NCBI RefSeq assembly: GCF_026168555.1
Contig: NZ_CP092471.1
Location: forward strand, 1,622,501-1,686,500
Source of the DNA: Qipengyuania spongiae
Lineage (GTDB): Bacteria > Pseudomonadota > Alphaproteobacteria > Sphingomonadales > Sphingomonadaceae
Direction: 5' to 3'
DNA length: 64,000 nucleotides
This document shows positions 63,858-64,000 of this stretch, one piece after another. The notes beneath the pieces are model-generated. The model had not been told where the DNA came from, ran no database searches, and was given only the letters and a program-made list of their open reading frames with translations. The position numbers were made by a program, and so were the translations under genes. Position 1 is the stretch's first letter; each line of letters begins with the position of its first letter.

Positions 63858-64000
63858 CCGAGATACTGGCAGCGCAGGACACTTCGATCGGGCCGGCCGG
63901 GAGCCGAAAGAACGCAGACGTTACTGCCTGGGTCGCTGTGGCCGCGGGCGCGCTTGGCGCCATGCTCGCGACGCTGGACATATCAATCGTCAATTCCGCA
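63854..64000 (+). CDS. emrB: EmrB-like MFS drug transporter (cut by window edge)
   Basis: The first 49 codons are present, starting at ATG 63854 that overlaps the emrA stop. After a short polar N-terminus comes the first membrane helix with GAMLATLDISIVNSA, the DHA2-type (EmrB/QacA) signature in helix 1, including the conserved Asp. As the partner of EmrA it should export drugs in exchange for protons. The gene continues beyond the window. Confidence 0.88.
   Translation, partial: MTEILAAQDTSIGPAGSRKNADVTAWVAVAAGALGAMLATLDISIVNSA

Overview
The window is GC-rich alphaproteobacterial DNA, most likely from a member of the Sphingomonadales (Sphingomonas, Sphingobium, Novosphingobium or Erythrobacter relatives). 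This rests on protein style (tiny LRxGRxPRxxT regulator, NodT-type outer membrane factor, F-type Tra proteins) and is an inference. It reads as an accessory region: a conjugative plasmid, integrative conjugative element or mosaic island, rich in insertion sequences and gene remnants. No rRNA, convincing tRNA or CRISPR array was seen.

Left part (1-27.8 kb). A LexA/CI-type S24 repressor (cut by the window start) is divergent from a 57-residue regulator. Next comes a leftward operon of a UvrD-like helicase-nuclease, a beta-class DNA methyltransferase and a type III Res-like helicase-nuclease. A nearly unbroken leftward operon from 27.0 to 9.0 kb then encodes a complete F-type mating-pair-formation apparatus: TraA pilin, L, E, K, B, a DsbC-like protein, V, C, an unnamed membrane protein, TrbI, an S26 peptidase, W, U, TrbC, N, F, H, G. 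No relaxase or coupling protein lies in the window. The CTAGG-type inverted repeats beside the S24 repressor have look-alikes in the pilus-operon promoter region and in front of the divergent XRE-type gene, suggesting one regulatory circuit.

Middle part (27.8-40.4 kb). This looks like a defence or accessory island: an AlpA-like regulator, a HEPN-like protein with an unknown partner, a UvrD-like helicase with topoisomerase zinc ribbons preceded by an unknown gene, an overlapping pair of unknown genes divergent from an unknown two-helix membrane protein, and a WYL-type regulator cut off exactly at the tip of an IS3-family element. That IS3 element is itself split by an IS256-family element with a 9-bp target duplication. 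An IS5-family element follows.

Right part (40.4-64 kb). This is envelope, efflux and stress gene content: type II NADH dehydrogenase divergent from an RND tripartite pump, a patatin-like lipoprotein, a phospholipase D/cardiolipin synthase, an MscS channel and a TetR regulator. A decayed stretch follows with fragments of a sensor kinase, an RND pump and a frameshifted phytanoyl-CoA dioxygenase, among which a small ion channel and the ohrR-ohr peroxide pair look intact. An IS110-family (IS1111-like) element comes next, then a gene-free stretch with two arrays of 10-bp repeats, and finally a UbiB-like kinase, a MarR regulator and the start of an EmrAB efflux operon, which runs off the window.
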